From Vibrio sp. FE10 (GTDB lineage: Bacteria > Pseudomonadota > Gammaproteobacteria > Enterobacterales > Vibrionaceae), in assembly GCF_030297155.1 (NCBI RefSeq), contig NZ_AP028067.1:62001-126000 (forward strand): a stretch of DNA of 64,000 nt, given 5' to 3'. Of this stretch, positions 48,714 to 56,863 are shown one piece after another; positions within the stretch are counted from its first letter, which is position 1, and each line of letters starts with the position of its first letter. The translations under genes and the position numbers were made by a program. The notes under the pieces are model-generated. The model had not been told where the DNA came from. It made no database searches and worked only from the letters and a program-made list of their open reading frames with translations.

Positions 48714-50123
48714 TTAAACTGAGTAGTACAGTTCAAACTCAAGTGGGTGTGTCGCCATGTTAACGCGTTGTACATCGTCAGATTTCAGTGTGATGTAAGA
48801 ATCAATGAAATCGTCAGAGAATACGCCGCCAGCTGTTAGGAATTCACGATCGGCGTCTAGAGCTTTAAGCGCTACTTCTAGAGATTCAGCAACTGTTGGG
48901 ATTTCAGCCGCTTCTTCTGCTGGAAGGTCGTATAGATCTTTATCCATAGCTTCGCCTGGGTGGATCTTGTTCTTGATACCGTCAAGGCCAGCCATCAGCA
49001 TTGCTGAGTAGCATAGGTATGGGTTAGCTGCTGGGTCACCAAAACGTAGCTCGATACGACGTGCTTTCGGGCTTGGTACTACTGGGATACGGATAGAAGC
49101 AGAACGGTTACGTGCTGAGTAAGCAAGCATTACCGGAGCTTCAAAACCAGGTACAAGACGCTTGTACGAGTTTGTTGATGGGTTAGCAAATGCGTTGATT
49201 GCACGAGCGTGTTTGATTACACCACCGATGTAGTAAAGCGCCATTTCAGATAGGCCGCCGTACTTATCACCAGCAAACAGGTTAACGCCGTCTTTTGCTA
49301 GAGATTGGTGAACGTGCATACCAGAACCGTTATCGCCAACTAGTGGCTTAGGCATGAATGTCGCTGTTTTACCAAATGCGTGAGCAACGTTGTGTACAAC
49401 GTACTTGTAGATTTGAGTCTCATCAGCTTTTGTTGTCAGCGTGTTGAAGCGAGTTGCGATTTCGTTTTGACCCGCAGTTGCTACTTCGTGGTGGTGAGCT
49501 TCAACAACTAGACCCATCTCTTCCATTACTAGACACATTGCAGAACGGATGTCTTGAGAAGAATCTACAGGAGCTACTGGGAAGTAACCGCCTTTAACGC
49601 CAGGACGGTGACCTTTGTTACCGCCTTCGATGTCAGAACCTGTGTTCCAAGCTGCTTCTACGTCATCAATCTTGAAGAAAGAACCAGACATGTCATTTGA
49701 GAATTTAACATCATCAAATAGGAAGAATTCTGGCTCAGGACCGACTAGAACTGTATCTGCAATACCAGTAGAGCGTAGGTATTCTTCAGAACGTTTAGCG
49801 ATTGAGCGAGGGTCACGGTCGTAGCCTTGCATTGTTGCAGGCTCAAGAATGTCACAACGGATGTTTAGCGTTGCGTCTTCTGTGAATGGGTCAAGAACTG
49901 CAGATGATGCGTCAGGCATCATTACCATGTCAGATTCGTTAATGCCTTTCCAACCTGCTACTGAAGAGCCGTCGAACATTTTACCTTCTTCAAAGAAGTC
50001 AGCGTCAACTTGGTGAGAAGGAATAGAGATATGCTGCTCTTTACCTTTTGTATCAGTAAAACGTAAGTCGATAAATTTAACTTCGTTCTCTTGGATCAGG
50101 GATAGTACATTTTCTACTGACAT
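48714..50123 (-). CDS. glnA: glutamine synthetase type I (GSI-beta)
   Basis: 469 residues; condenses glutamate and ammonia with ATP. Metal-site and ATP-site motifs include [21 protein letters not shown] (~51-70), [12 protein letters not shown] (~210) and the catalytic [13 protein letters not shown] (~315-327). The adenylylation Tyr is in [11 protein letters not shown] (~395-405), so it is the GSI-beta type regulated by GlnE. Upstream lie a sigma-54 promoter and NtrC sites. Shine-Dalgarno GGAGG is present. Confidence 0.97.
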   Translation of the reverse strand: MSVENVLSLIQENEVKFIDLRFTDTKGKEQHISIPSHQVDADFFEEGKMFDGSSVAGWKGINESDMVMMPDASSAVLDPFTEDATLNIRCDILEPATMQGYDRDPRSIAKRSEEYLRSTGIADTVLVGPEPEFFLFDDVKFSNDMSGSFFKIDDVEAAWNTGSDIEGGNKGHRPGVKGGYFPVAPVDSSQDIRSAMCLVMEEMGLVVEAHHHEVATAGQNEIATRFNTLTTKADETQIYKYVVHNVAHAFGKTATFMPKPLVGDNGSGMHVHQSLAKDGVNLFAGDKYGGLSEMALYYIGGVIKHARAINAFANPSTNSYKRLVPGFEAPVMLAYSARNRSASIRIPVVPSPKARRIELRFGDPAANPYLCYSAMLMAGLDGIKNKIHPGEAMDKDLYDLPAEEAAEIPTVAESLEVALKALDADREFLTAGGVFSDDFIDSYITLKSDDVQRVNMATHPLEFELYYSV

Positions 50124-50225
50124 CTTGGATAACCTCCAGTGTTATTAATTCGGTATTAGCTCGATTCGGTTGAAACCAGCATTGATTAATGTCTGTATGT
50201 GCATTAATCGATGCTGATTTGTCTA

Positions 50226-50242
50226 TTGCCAAAAGCGTGCCA
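50226..50242 (-). promoter_or_regulatory. sigma-54 promoter of glnA
   Basis: On the minus strand TGGCACGCTTTTGGCA gives the -24 GG and -12 GC elements at the required spacing. Transcription would start near 50214, leaving a ~90-nt leader. Confidence 0.85.
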
Positions 50243-50304
50243 AAAAAATTATTCCATTAATTTCAATTGCTTAGTTGTTTTTGTTTGCGTTTACATTCGA
50301 GTTT

Positions 50305-50370
50305 TGCACCAAAATGATCTCTGCGTGCACTATATTGGTGCAATGCGCTTGATGTGCACCAATATGATGA
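50305..50370. promoter_or_regulatory. cluster of NtrC binding sites (glnA enhancer)
   Basis: TGCACTATATTGGTGCA (50326-50342) is a strong palindromic NtrC site. Half-matching TGCACCAAAATGATC (50305-50319) and TGCACCAATATGATG (50355-50369) flank it. They lie about 90-155 bp upstream of the predicted sigma-54 start, as at E. coli glnAp2. Confidence 0.8.
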
Positions 50371-50687
50371 ATCACAAACGAATACCATTCAGCAACGAAT
50401 TGAGTACGTTGTCAATCCACTTTTCTTTTTCGGGGTAGATTTGGCTCGAAGTTAGCGCGCAATGATTTTAAAAATCGTACGAATTTAGCTGTTCTATACT
50501 GTATTGAATCGATGTTAAGCGAATATGAATCGCTAATAGAGAAAAAAGCCTTGGTTCAGATCACATATTTCTGGGTTTTTTTCTAAAATCTGGTATATTA
50601 TTGACCGTTTTTTAAATCAAGCTAGCGGTTATTATCCAAACAATTGAGATAATTGACGGCTACCTTTTATGAGTGAATCGAGAATCC

Positions 50688-52520
50688 ATGTCTACTCCAC
50701 AGATTGATAAGTTAAGAAATATCGCGATCATCGCGCACGTTGACCACGGTAAAACGACTTTGGTTGATAAACTGCTACAACAGTCAGGCACTCTTGAGTC
50801 TCGTGGTGAAGCTGAAGAGCGTGTCATGGATTCGAATGACATCGAAAAAGAGCGTGGCATTACAATCCTTGCTAAGAACACAGCAATCAACTGGAATGAT
50901 TACCGCATCAACATCGTAGATACTCCGGGACACGCGGACTTCGGCGGTGAAGTTGAGCGTATCATGTCTATGGTTGATTCAGTTCTTCTGATCGTAGATG
51001 CAGTTGACGGCCCAATGCCTCAAACTCGTTTCGTAACGCAAAAAGCATTCGCACACGGCCTTAAGCCAATCGTTGTTATCAACAAGATTGACCGTCCTGG
51101 TGCTCGTCCTGATTGGGTTATGGATCAAGTATTCGACCTTTTCGACAACCTAGGTGCTACTGATGAGCAACTAGACTTTACTGTTGTTTACGCTTCAGCT
51201 CTAAACGGTTGGGCAACAATGGAAGAAGGCGAAGTTGGCACAGACATGGAACCACTGTTCCAAGCTGTTGTTGATACAGTAGACGCTCCTGCAGTTGACC
51301 TTGACGGTCCTCTACAAATGCAAATTTCGCAACTTGATTACAGCTCTTACGTAGGTGTTATCGGTGTTGCTCGTGTTACTCGTGGTTCGGTTAAGCCAAA
51401 CCAACAAGTAACTATCGTGAATGCTGAAGGCAAGAAACGTAACGGTAAAGTAGGTACTGTACTTGGTTACCTAGGTCTTGAGCGTCACGAAGTAGAACAA
51501 GCTAACGCTGGCGACATCATTGCAATCACTGGTCTTGGTGAGCTGAAAATTTCAGACACTATCTGTGACGTAAACAATGTTGAAGCAATGGAACCTCTAT
51601 CTGTTGATGAACCAACAGTAACAATGACTTTCCAAGTAAACACTTCTCCGTTCGCGGGTAAAGAAGGTAAGTTTGTAACTTCACGTAACATCCTTGAGCG
51701 TCTTGAAAAAGAATTGGTTCATAACGTTGCACTACGTGTTGAAGAAACTGAAAGTCCAGACCGTTTCCGCGTATCAGGCCGTGGTGAGCTTCACCTTTCT
51801 ATCCTGATCGAAAACATGCGTCGTGAAGGCTTCGAGCTAGCAGTATCTCGTCCAGAAGTAATCATCAAAGAAGAAGATGGTCAGAAAATGGAACCGTTCG
51901 AAACGGTTACTATCGATGTAGTTGAAGAGCACCAAGGTGCGATCATGGAAAGCATCGGTCTACGTAAGGGTGAGCTAACAGATATGGCACCAGATGGTAA
52001 AGGCCGTGTTCGCATGGACTTCATGATGCCTTCTCGTGGTCTTATCGGTTTCCAAACTGAATTCCTTACAATGACGTCTGGTTCTGGTCTTATTTACCAC
52101 TCGTTTGATCACTACGGTCCTTACAAAGGCGGTATCATTGGTCAACGTAACAACGGTGTTCTAATCTCGAACGCAACGGGTAAAGCTCTTACTTACGCTC
52201 TATTCTTCCTTCAAGCTCGTGGTCGTCTATTCACAGAGCACGCTGATGAAGTTTATGAAGGTCAAGTAATCGGTATTCACAACCGTTCAAACGACCTGAC
52301 AGTAAACTGTCTAAAAGGTAAGCAACTAACGAACGTTCGTGCATCTGGTACTGATGAAGCACAAGTTCTTTCTCCACCGATCAAGCACACTCTAGAGCAA
52401 GCTCTTGAGTTTATCGATGAAGATGAACTAGTAGAAGTAACGCCACTAAACGTACGTATCCGTAAGAAGCTTCTTACTGAAAACGAACGTAAGCGTGCAG
52501 CACGTCCAGCTAAGGCTTAA
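50688..52520 (+). CDS. typA: ribosome-dependent GTPase TypA/BipA
   Basis: 610 residues, EF-G-like translational GTPase involved in stress adaptation and 50S assembly. GTPase motifs [13 protein letters not shown] (~16-28), [12 protein letters not shown] (~79-90) and NKIDRPGAR are intact; C-terminal EF-G III/V-like and BipA-specific domains follow. The frame opens at GTG 50673, but ATG 50688 gives the conserved N-terminus ([13 protein letters not shown]). The glnA-typA divergent arrangement is standard in gammaproteobacteria. Confidence 0.96.
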   Translation: MSTPQIDKLRNIAIIAHVDHGKTTLVDKLLQQSGTLESRGEAEERVMDSNDIEKERGITILAKNTAINWNDYRINIVDTPGHADFGGEVERIMSMVDSVLLIVDAVDGPMPQTRFVTQKAFAHGLKPIVVINKIDRPGARPDWVMDQVFDLFDNLGATDEQLDFTVVYASALNGWATMEEGEVGTDMEPLFQAVVDTVDAPAVDLDGPLQMQISQLDYSSYVGVIGVARVTRGSVKPNQQVTIVNAEGKKRNGKVGTVLGYLGLERHEVEQANAGDIIAITGLGELKISDTICDVNNVEAMEPLSVDEPTVTMTFQVNTSPFAGKEGKFVTSRNILERLEKELVHNVALRVEETESPDRFRVSGRGELHLSILIENMRREGFELAVSRPEVIIKEEDGQKMEPFETVTIDVVEEHQGAIMESIGLRKGELTDMAPDGKGRVRMDFMMPSRGLIGFQTEFLTMTSGSGLIYHSFDHYGPYKGGIIGQRNNGVLISNATGKALTYALFFLQARGRLFTEHADEVYEGQVIGIHNRSNDLTVNCLKGKQLTNVRASGTDEAQVLSPPIKHTLEQALEFIDEDELVEVTPLNVRIRKKLLTENERKRAARPAKA

Positions 52521-52555
52521 TTGCCAGCTGACTAGCTTCTAGCTAAGTAGATAAG

Positions 52556-52589
52556 AAAGCCCCGAGTAGCCTAGCTGCTCGGGGCTTTT
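52556..52589 (+). terminator. typA terminator
   Basis: Stem AAAGCCCCGAG / CTCGGGGCTTT with an inner extension is followed by TGTTTT. Confidence 0.88.
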
Positions 52590-52669
52590 GTTTTATGTGG
52601 CGTTAGCATAGATACGGGTAAACGAGATGCGAGATACGAAGAGCATGTTCCATATCTATGCATCGAGTC

Positions 52670-52765
52670 GTCATTCAAGAATCGAGGGACGAAATATCTG
52701 TAATCTTTCTTTTAAGGCGTCCAAGAGATTCCCTATCACGCTCGTTCCTCGCTGTAGGGAATGAC
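52670..52765 (+). repeat. REP-like two-hairpin element, copy 1 (96 bp)
   Basis: It begins GTCATTC and ends GAATGAC, so the ends pair. Inside are two stem-loops: one around ATATCTG and one with ATTCCCTA / TAGGGAAT. It is closely matched by the copy at 52898-52993. Confidence 0.8.
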
Positions 52766-52897
52766 TGTGGGTTTGTTTAGATTCGAGTTAACGAGATGCG
52801 AGATTCGAAGAGCGTGTTTAGATTGGATATAGCCAGATACTAAGAAGGTGAGATCTTCGATACCTGTTCTCTTTCATCCATTTCTACTCATCGAGTC

Positions 52898-52993
52898 GTC
52901 ATTCCAGAATCGAGGGACGAGATATCTGGAATCTTTCTTTTACGGCATATAAGAGATTCCCTATCACGCTCGTTCCTCGCTGTAGGGAATGAC
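52898..52993 (+). repeat. REP-like two-hairpin element, copy 2 (96 bp)
   Basis: Same length and orientation as copy 1, offset by 228 bp. Here the first stem is perfect (ATTCCAGA / TCTGGAAT), while in copy 1 it has mismatches. Confidence 0.8.
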
Positions 52994-53089
52994 GGTGGTT
53001 TGTTTAGATTCGAGTAAACGAGATGCGAGATACGAAGAGCGTTCAAGTATTCGTGATCATCAATAGGGAGGGACGACCGAGTTGGGGAG

Positions 53090-53620
53090 CTAGCTTTTGA
53101 TACCTAAGTGGCTTTTAACAAATAGAACCCGTTTTTCGACTGACATAAATGGAACCTCGACAATCTCATAGCCAAGCTCTTGATAGATTCTAACTAACGC
53201 GTGGTGAATCTCTAATGCTTCTTCAAACGGGTAGGGGCGCACTTCATCTTGAACATAGATAGAAGCTTCAGGGCGGCAGAATAGGGCTTGAGAGTGATAG
53301 CCTTTACTCGCTTCTCGGTAGTTCTCATCAATATCGAGGTTCGCCTGAGCTAAGTAACCGCAGATATCTGGGATAGCACGATCGAGAAACGCAATCGGAT
53401 GCTGGTTAGCCTGTTCCTTTTGCTCGCTCATGACGGTCAGACACAGGCGAGCAAAGCCCGGAAGGTCTAACCAAGGTAGGATGCCATCGGCCAGTTGACT
53501 CTGCTGTTCAATTAACTGTCGAGAAGATTCCGCGAAGGTCGGGTAACCCATGTCAGCCAAGGCATTAATCAGCGTTGTTTTTCCGGCTCCGGGACCGCCA
53601 GTAATAATGATTGGCTGCAT
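53090..53620 (-). CDS. AAA-family ATPase/kinase-like protein
   Basis: 176 residues with an N-terminal P-loop GGPGAGKTTLI (~7-17), FAESSRQLIEQQ and the Walker-B-like region IAFLDRAIPDICGYL (~75-89). It resembles the AAA_28 group of small P-loop proteins related to nucleotide kinases. Function unknown. It lies 20 bp downstream of the DUF2959 lipoprotein gene on the same strand, a probable operon. Confidence 0.8.
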   Translation of the reverse strand: MQPIIITGGPGAGKTTLINALADMGYPTFAESSRQLIEQQSQLADGILPWLDLPGFARLCLTVMSEQKEQANQHPIAFLDRAIPDICGYLAQANLDIDENYREASKGYHSQALFCRPEASIYVQDEVRPYPFEEALEIHHALVRIYQELGYEIVEVPFMSVEKRVLFVKSHLGIKS

Positions 53621-53640
53621 CGTGTTGTTTCTCTGTAGAT

Positions 53641-54282
53641 CTACTTCTGGTTCAGTTGAGCTAAGAATTTATCCGATTCTGCTATCGCCGCATTCATCTG
53701 TTCTATCGCGTAAGCGATGTCTTTTTCTAAGCTCATAAACTCACCCTGCAACGAACCAACGGCACTCGCATTGAGGTTATGCTTAAGATAAAGCGTGTTG
53801 TCGCGAAGAGTGTTGAGTACCGGATCCATTTTCTTCTCGGCCCGTTTCATCGCTGAAAGCATAGTCTGGTAAGACGATTTGGTTTCACGCAGCTTCTTCT
53901 CACTTGAACGACGCAGTGAATCGCTGGTGTAGAGATCTAACTCACCCTGCCACTCTTCAAACAACGCATCGGACACATCTTCAATCGCAGCAATGCGGTC
54001 ACTGACATTTTGAGCCGCTTTCTCGCTGTCTTGGTATTTATCATTAATCTTGTTGTACATGTCTTCAAGGTCGCCACCACTGAAGTTAGTCAGGCTACTC
54101 AAGGCTTCAAGTGCGCTGGTAAACTCTTCCTGAGCATCCTGTTGCGACTCTTTCGCGTCTTCTACTCTGTCGACCATAATGTCACGCTTGTGGTAACCCA
54201 CTTGCTCCATGGCGGAGTAATAAGCTGACTGGCATCCAGTAAGAGTAAAAATAGAGAGGACTATAACTATTAAATAAGGCAT
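53641..54282 (-). CDS. DUF2959-family lipoprotein
   Basis: 213 residues with a lipoprotein signal peptide; the lipobox LTGC places the lipidated Cys at residue 17. The mature part is almost entirely helical and Glu/Lys-rich, with coiled-coil character (~35-210), as in DUF2959. The sequence after Cys (QSAYYSAMEQVGYHKRDIMVDRV) is typical of the family. Role unknown. Its promoter region contains MITE-like copy B. Confidence 0.85.
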   Translation of the reverse strand: MPYLIVIVLSIFTLTGCQSAYYSAMEQVGYHKRDIMVDRVEDAKESQQDAQEEFTSALEALSSLTNFSGGDLEDMYNKINDKYQDSEKAAQNVSDRIAAIEDVSDALFEEWQGELDLYTSDSLRRSSEKKLRETKSSYQTMLSAMKRAEKKMDPVLNTLRDNTLYLKHNLNASAVGSLQGEFMSLEKDIAYAIEQMNAAIAESDKFLAQLNQK

Positions 54283-54304
54283 CCTAGTTTCCTATAGTTA
54301 AATA

Positions 54305-54466
54305 ATATCAATCGTAGTAAATAACTGCTCAACCTAGCTTGTTAAAATGCTCGATAACGGCGTTAGAATTTTTGATTGTAGAATGACTACTTATCGAAAA
54401 ACTCTTCCTTGTTCTCAAGCCTTTTTCCTACGCTATTTTTGAACATTTACTTACTGTGATTAATAC
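54305..54466 (-). repeat. MITE-like repeat, copy B (~162 bp), inverted relative to copy A
   Basis: The reverse complement of this segment aligns with 48436-48597 along its full length, about 18 mismatches by eye. Its ends are imperfect inverted repeats. It separates the divergent DUF2959 and yihY genes. Confidence 0.8.
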
Positions 54467-54514
54467 AACGGAATATTAATTAGGACTATGAACGAGTTAC
54501 AAGGGAGTTACAAG

Positions 54515-55429
54515 TTGAAGATAAAAAAGGTCGCCACACTCAGTGTTCAGTTTTCTCGCTATCTTTTGGCGCGAATGACGCACGATAGGGTCAACGTGAA
54601 TGCGGGCTATTTGGCGTACATTACCTTGCTCTCGATCGTACCGATGTTGACGGTTCTGCTCTCTATCTTGTCGTCATTCTCCATCTTTGCTGATGTCGGT
54701 ATCGTGATTCAAAACTTCGTCATTACCAACTTTGTTCCAGCGTCAGGGGATGCAGTACACGGTGCTTTGTTAGAGTTCGTTGCCAATACCGGAAAAATGA
54801 CGGCGGTGGGTAGTGTGTTCTTATTCATTGCAGCACTGATGCTGATCTCCAATATCGATAAGAACCTCAACTACATCTGGCGTGTTAATGAGAAGCGACG
54901 TGCGGTGTTGTCTTTCTCTATGTACTGGATGGTGCTGACGCTTGGGCCTATTTTGGTGGGCGCGAGCATTGCTGCGACTTCGTATGTAACATCGCTAAGT
55001 CTGCTACAAAATGAAGTGGTGTCTGGTGCCTTTAATACCGTGATCCGCAAACTCCCTTTGATTCTCTCTTTCTTCGCGTTCTTCGGTTTGTACCTGTTGG
55101 TTCCCAACAAAAAGATACACTTTTCTCATGCAGCTGCGGGCTCTCTGGTTGCAGCTCTGTTGTTCGAACTCAGTAAGAAAGGCTTTGCAGCCTACATTAC
55201 ACAATTCCCTTCTTACCAGTTGATTTATGGCGCATTAGCGGCGATTCCGATTCTTTTTGTCTGGGTGTATTTGTGTTGGTTGATCGTGCTAGTGGGTGCA
55301 GAGGTAACCGCTGCCCTTGGTGAGCACGAACAGTGGAGTGACCCGCAAGAAATGGTACACTCAACGGATAACGACAAAATTACAGAGCAAGGAAACAACA
55401 GTGATAGCACTGATCCAGAGAGTAAGTGA
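54515..55429 (+). CDS. yihY: YihY-family inner membrane protein (UPF0761/BrkB-like)
   Basis: 304 residues from TTG 54515, which has GGGAG seven bases upstream; an ATG at 54488 is in frame but poorly placed relative to AGGA. About six transmembrane helices, with the family stretch [22 protein letters not shown] (~30-50). Once called RNase BN, now regarded as a membrane protein of unknown role. The C-terminal tail is Asp/Ser/Glu-rich. The end overlaps dtd by 29 bases. Confidence 0.9.
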   Translation: MKIKKVATLSVQFSRYLLARMTHDRVNVNAGYLAYITLLSIVPMLTVLLSILSSFSIFADVGIVIQNFVITNFVPASGDAVHGALLEFVANTGKMTAVGSVFLFIAALMLISNIDKNLNYIWRVNEKRRAVLSFSMYWMVLTLGPILVGASIAATSYVTSLSLLQNEVVSGAFNTVIRKLPLILSFFAFFGLYLLVPNKKIHFSHAAAGSLVAALLFELSKKGFAAYITQFPSYQLIYGALAAIPILFVWVYLCWLIVLVGAEVTAALGEHEQWSDPQEMVHSTDNDKITEQGNNSDSTDPESK

Positions 55430-55835
55430 AGCTGCCGTCCGTGTTGATGGCGAAGTAGTGGGTGAGATTGAGCAAGGCTTATTGGTTCTATTAGGCGTAG
55501 AAAAAGGTGATGACGAAACCAAAGCCAAACGTTTGATGGAACGAGTGACCACTTATCGTGTCTTTGGAGATGAGGACGATAAAATGAACCTCAATGTGAA
55601 GCAGGTTGAAGGTAAGGTCTTAGTGGTGTCTCAATTCACTCTGCCTGCCGATACGAAGAAAGGCACGCGAGCGGGCTTTTCTCGTGGTGCTCACCCTGAA
55701 GATGCTGAGCGTCTTTACAACTATTTCTCTGACCAATGTGAATCAGTATTGCCAACAGAACGTGGCCGATTTGCAGCCGACATGAAAGTGTCGTTAGTTA
55801 ATGATGGTCCAGTGACATTCTGGCTACAAGTTTAG
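55401..55835 (+). CDS. dtd: D-aminoacyl-tRNA deacylase
   Basis: 144 residues; removes D-amino acids and glycine mischarged on tRNA. Conserved SQFTL ([20 protein letters not shown], ~75-94) and the Gly-cisPro motif GPVTFWLQ at the C-terminus are present. GTG 55401 with AAGGA seven bases upstream matches the family N-terminus ([16 protein letters not shown]); the longer frame from 55317 lies within yihY. The gene starts inside yihY, suggesting coupled expression. Confidence 0.95.
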   Translation: MIALIQRVSEAAVRVDGEVVGEIEQGLLVLLGVEKGDDETKAKRLMERVTTYRVFGDEDDKMNLNVKQVEGKVLVVSQFTLPADTKKGTRAGFSRGAHPEDAERLYNYFSDQCESVLPTERGRFAADMKVSLVNDGPVTFWLQV

Positions 55836-55851
55836 GCTTAAAGGAATAAGC

Positions 55852-56787
55852 ATGTTTAAACTCATAACCCCAACCACCGAAAATCAACTGAACAAGTATT
55901 ACCATTTTCGTTGGCAGATGCTCCGTGAGCCTTGGCGAATGCCGGTAGGCTCTGAGCGCGATGAATATGACGCCATGAGTCACCATCGCATGATAGTCGA
56001 TGGTCGAGGTCGCCCGATGGCGATTGGACGTCTTTATATCACCCCAGATCTAGAAGGTCAGATCCGCTACATGGCGGTTAAGAATTCTCGCCGCAGTAAA
56101 GGTATGGGTTCGTTGATTCTCGTTGCGCTTGAATCATTGGCTCGCCAAGAGGGCGCAAAGCGCTTGGTGTGTAATGCGCGTGAAGATGCGATCTCGTTCT
56201 ACGAGAAGAATGACTTTGAACGTCGTGGTGAGATTAACGATCAACGCGGCCCTGTACGTCACCAGCAGATGGTTAAGCACCTTGACCCAATGGCTGACGT
56301 ATTGCGTAAACCTGATTGGTGTAACGAGCTTCAGCAGCGTTGGGAACACCAGATCCCGATCAGTGACAAGATGGGCATTAAGATTAACCAATACACCGGT
56401 TATCAGTTTGAGTGTAGTGCTCAGTTGAATCCCAATTTGAACCCTCATAACACCATGTTTGCAGGCTCTGCCTTCACTCTAGCGACCTTAACGGGCTGGG
56501 GCATGACTTGGCTACTGATGAAAGAACGCGGCCTGACCGGTGACATCGTGTTGGCGGATAGTAATATTCGTTACCGTCACCCGGTAGAACAAAACCCAGT
56601 CGCATCGACCTCATTGGATGGGATCAGTGGAGACTTAGATCGTCTTGCCTCTGGCAGAAAGGCTCGTATCATCATTCACGTAACCATTCACAGTGGCGAC
56701 GTGGAAGCGGTAGAGTTTACGGGAACCTATATGCTGATCCCTGATTACAAAAAGATACTATCAACAGATTCGAATGTGAGTGAGTAG
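55852..56787 (+). CDS. yiiD: bifunctional GNAT acetyltransferase/thioesterase-fold protein YiiD
   Basis: 311 residues. An N-terminal GNAT domain (~1-145) has the acetyl-CoA loop SRRSKGMGSLIL, and a C-terminal YiiD-type hot-dog domain (~165-300) has NPNLNPHNTMFAGSAFTLATL. The order dtd-yiiD is conserved from E. coli. E. coli YiiD has been linked to starting fatty acid synthesis; that role is not shown by this sequence alone. It starts 16 bp after dtd. Confidence 0.87.
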   Translation: MFKLITPTTENQLNKYYHFRWQMLREPWRMPVGSERDEYDAMSHHRMIVDGRGRPMAIGRLYITPDLEGQIRYMAVKNSRRSKGMGSLILVALESLARQEGAKRLVCNAREDAISFYEKNDFERRGEINDQRGPVRHQQMVKHLDPMADVLRKPDWCNELQQRWEHQIPISDKMGIKINQYTGYQFECSAQLNPNLNPHNTMFAGSAFTLATLTGWGMTWLLMKERGLTGDIVLADSNIRYRHPVEQNPVASTSLDGISGDLDRLASGRKARIIIHVTIHSGDVEAVEFTGTYMLIPDYKKILSTDSNVSE

Positions 56788-56830
56788 CTAACCGCACCAC
56801 TCATTTTGTAAGAGCTGAAGATAAATTTTG

Positions 56831-56863
56831 AAAGCGCTACTCCTCAGGAGCGGCGCTTTTTTG
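56831..56863 (+). terminator. terminator after yiiD, overlapping the 3' end of the AsmA-like gene
   Basis: AAAGCGC pairs with GCGCTTT, and inner TCCT with AGGA; a T run follows. The stem covers the last codons of the convergent gene, whose stop is at 56837. Confidence 0.7.

Larger units (their letters stand above)
52622..53040 (+). repeat. three copies of a 23-bp motif flanking two REP-like elements
   Basis: ACGAGATGCGAGATACGAAG and the next three bases occur at 52622-52644, 52791-52813 and 53018-53040 (one base differs in the middle copy). The 52.6-53.09 kb spacer holds only these and the REP-like units; no gene is seen. Confidence 0.8.

Noticed and set aside
50211..50438. 75-codon ORF between glnA and typA on the plus strand
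   Set aside because: It covers the sigma-54 promoter and all NtrC sites of glnA, has no ribosome site and an unlikely composition.
52622..53040. Possible CRISPR array
   Set aside because: Only two or three units, unequal spacers that are themselves repetitive, and no cas genes; the units fold as REP-like elements.
48436..54466. Composite transposon carrying glnA and typA
   Set aside because: The end repeats have no transposase, the enclosed genes are core and syntenic, and no target duplication is visible.
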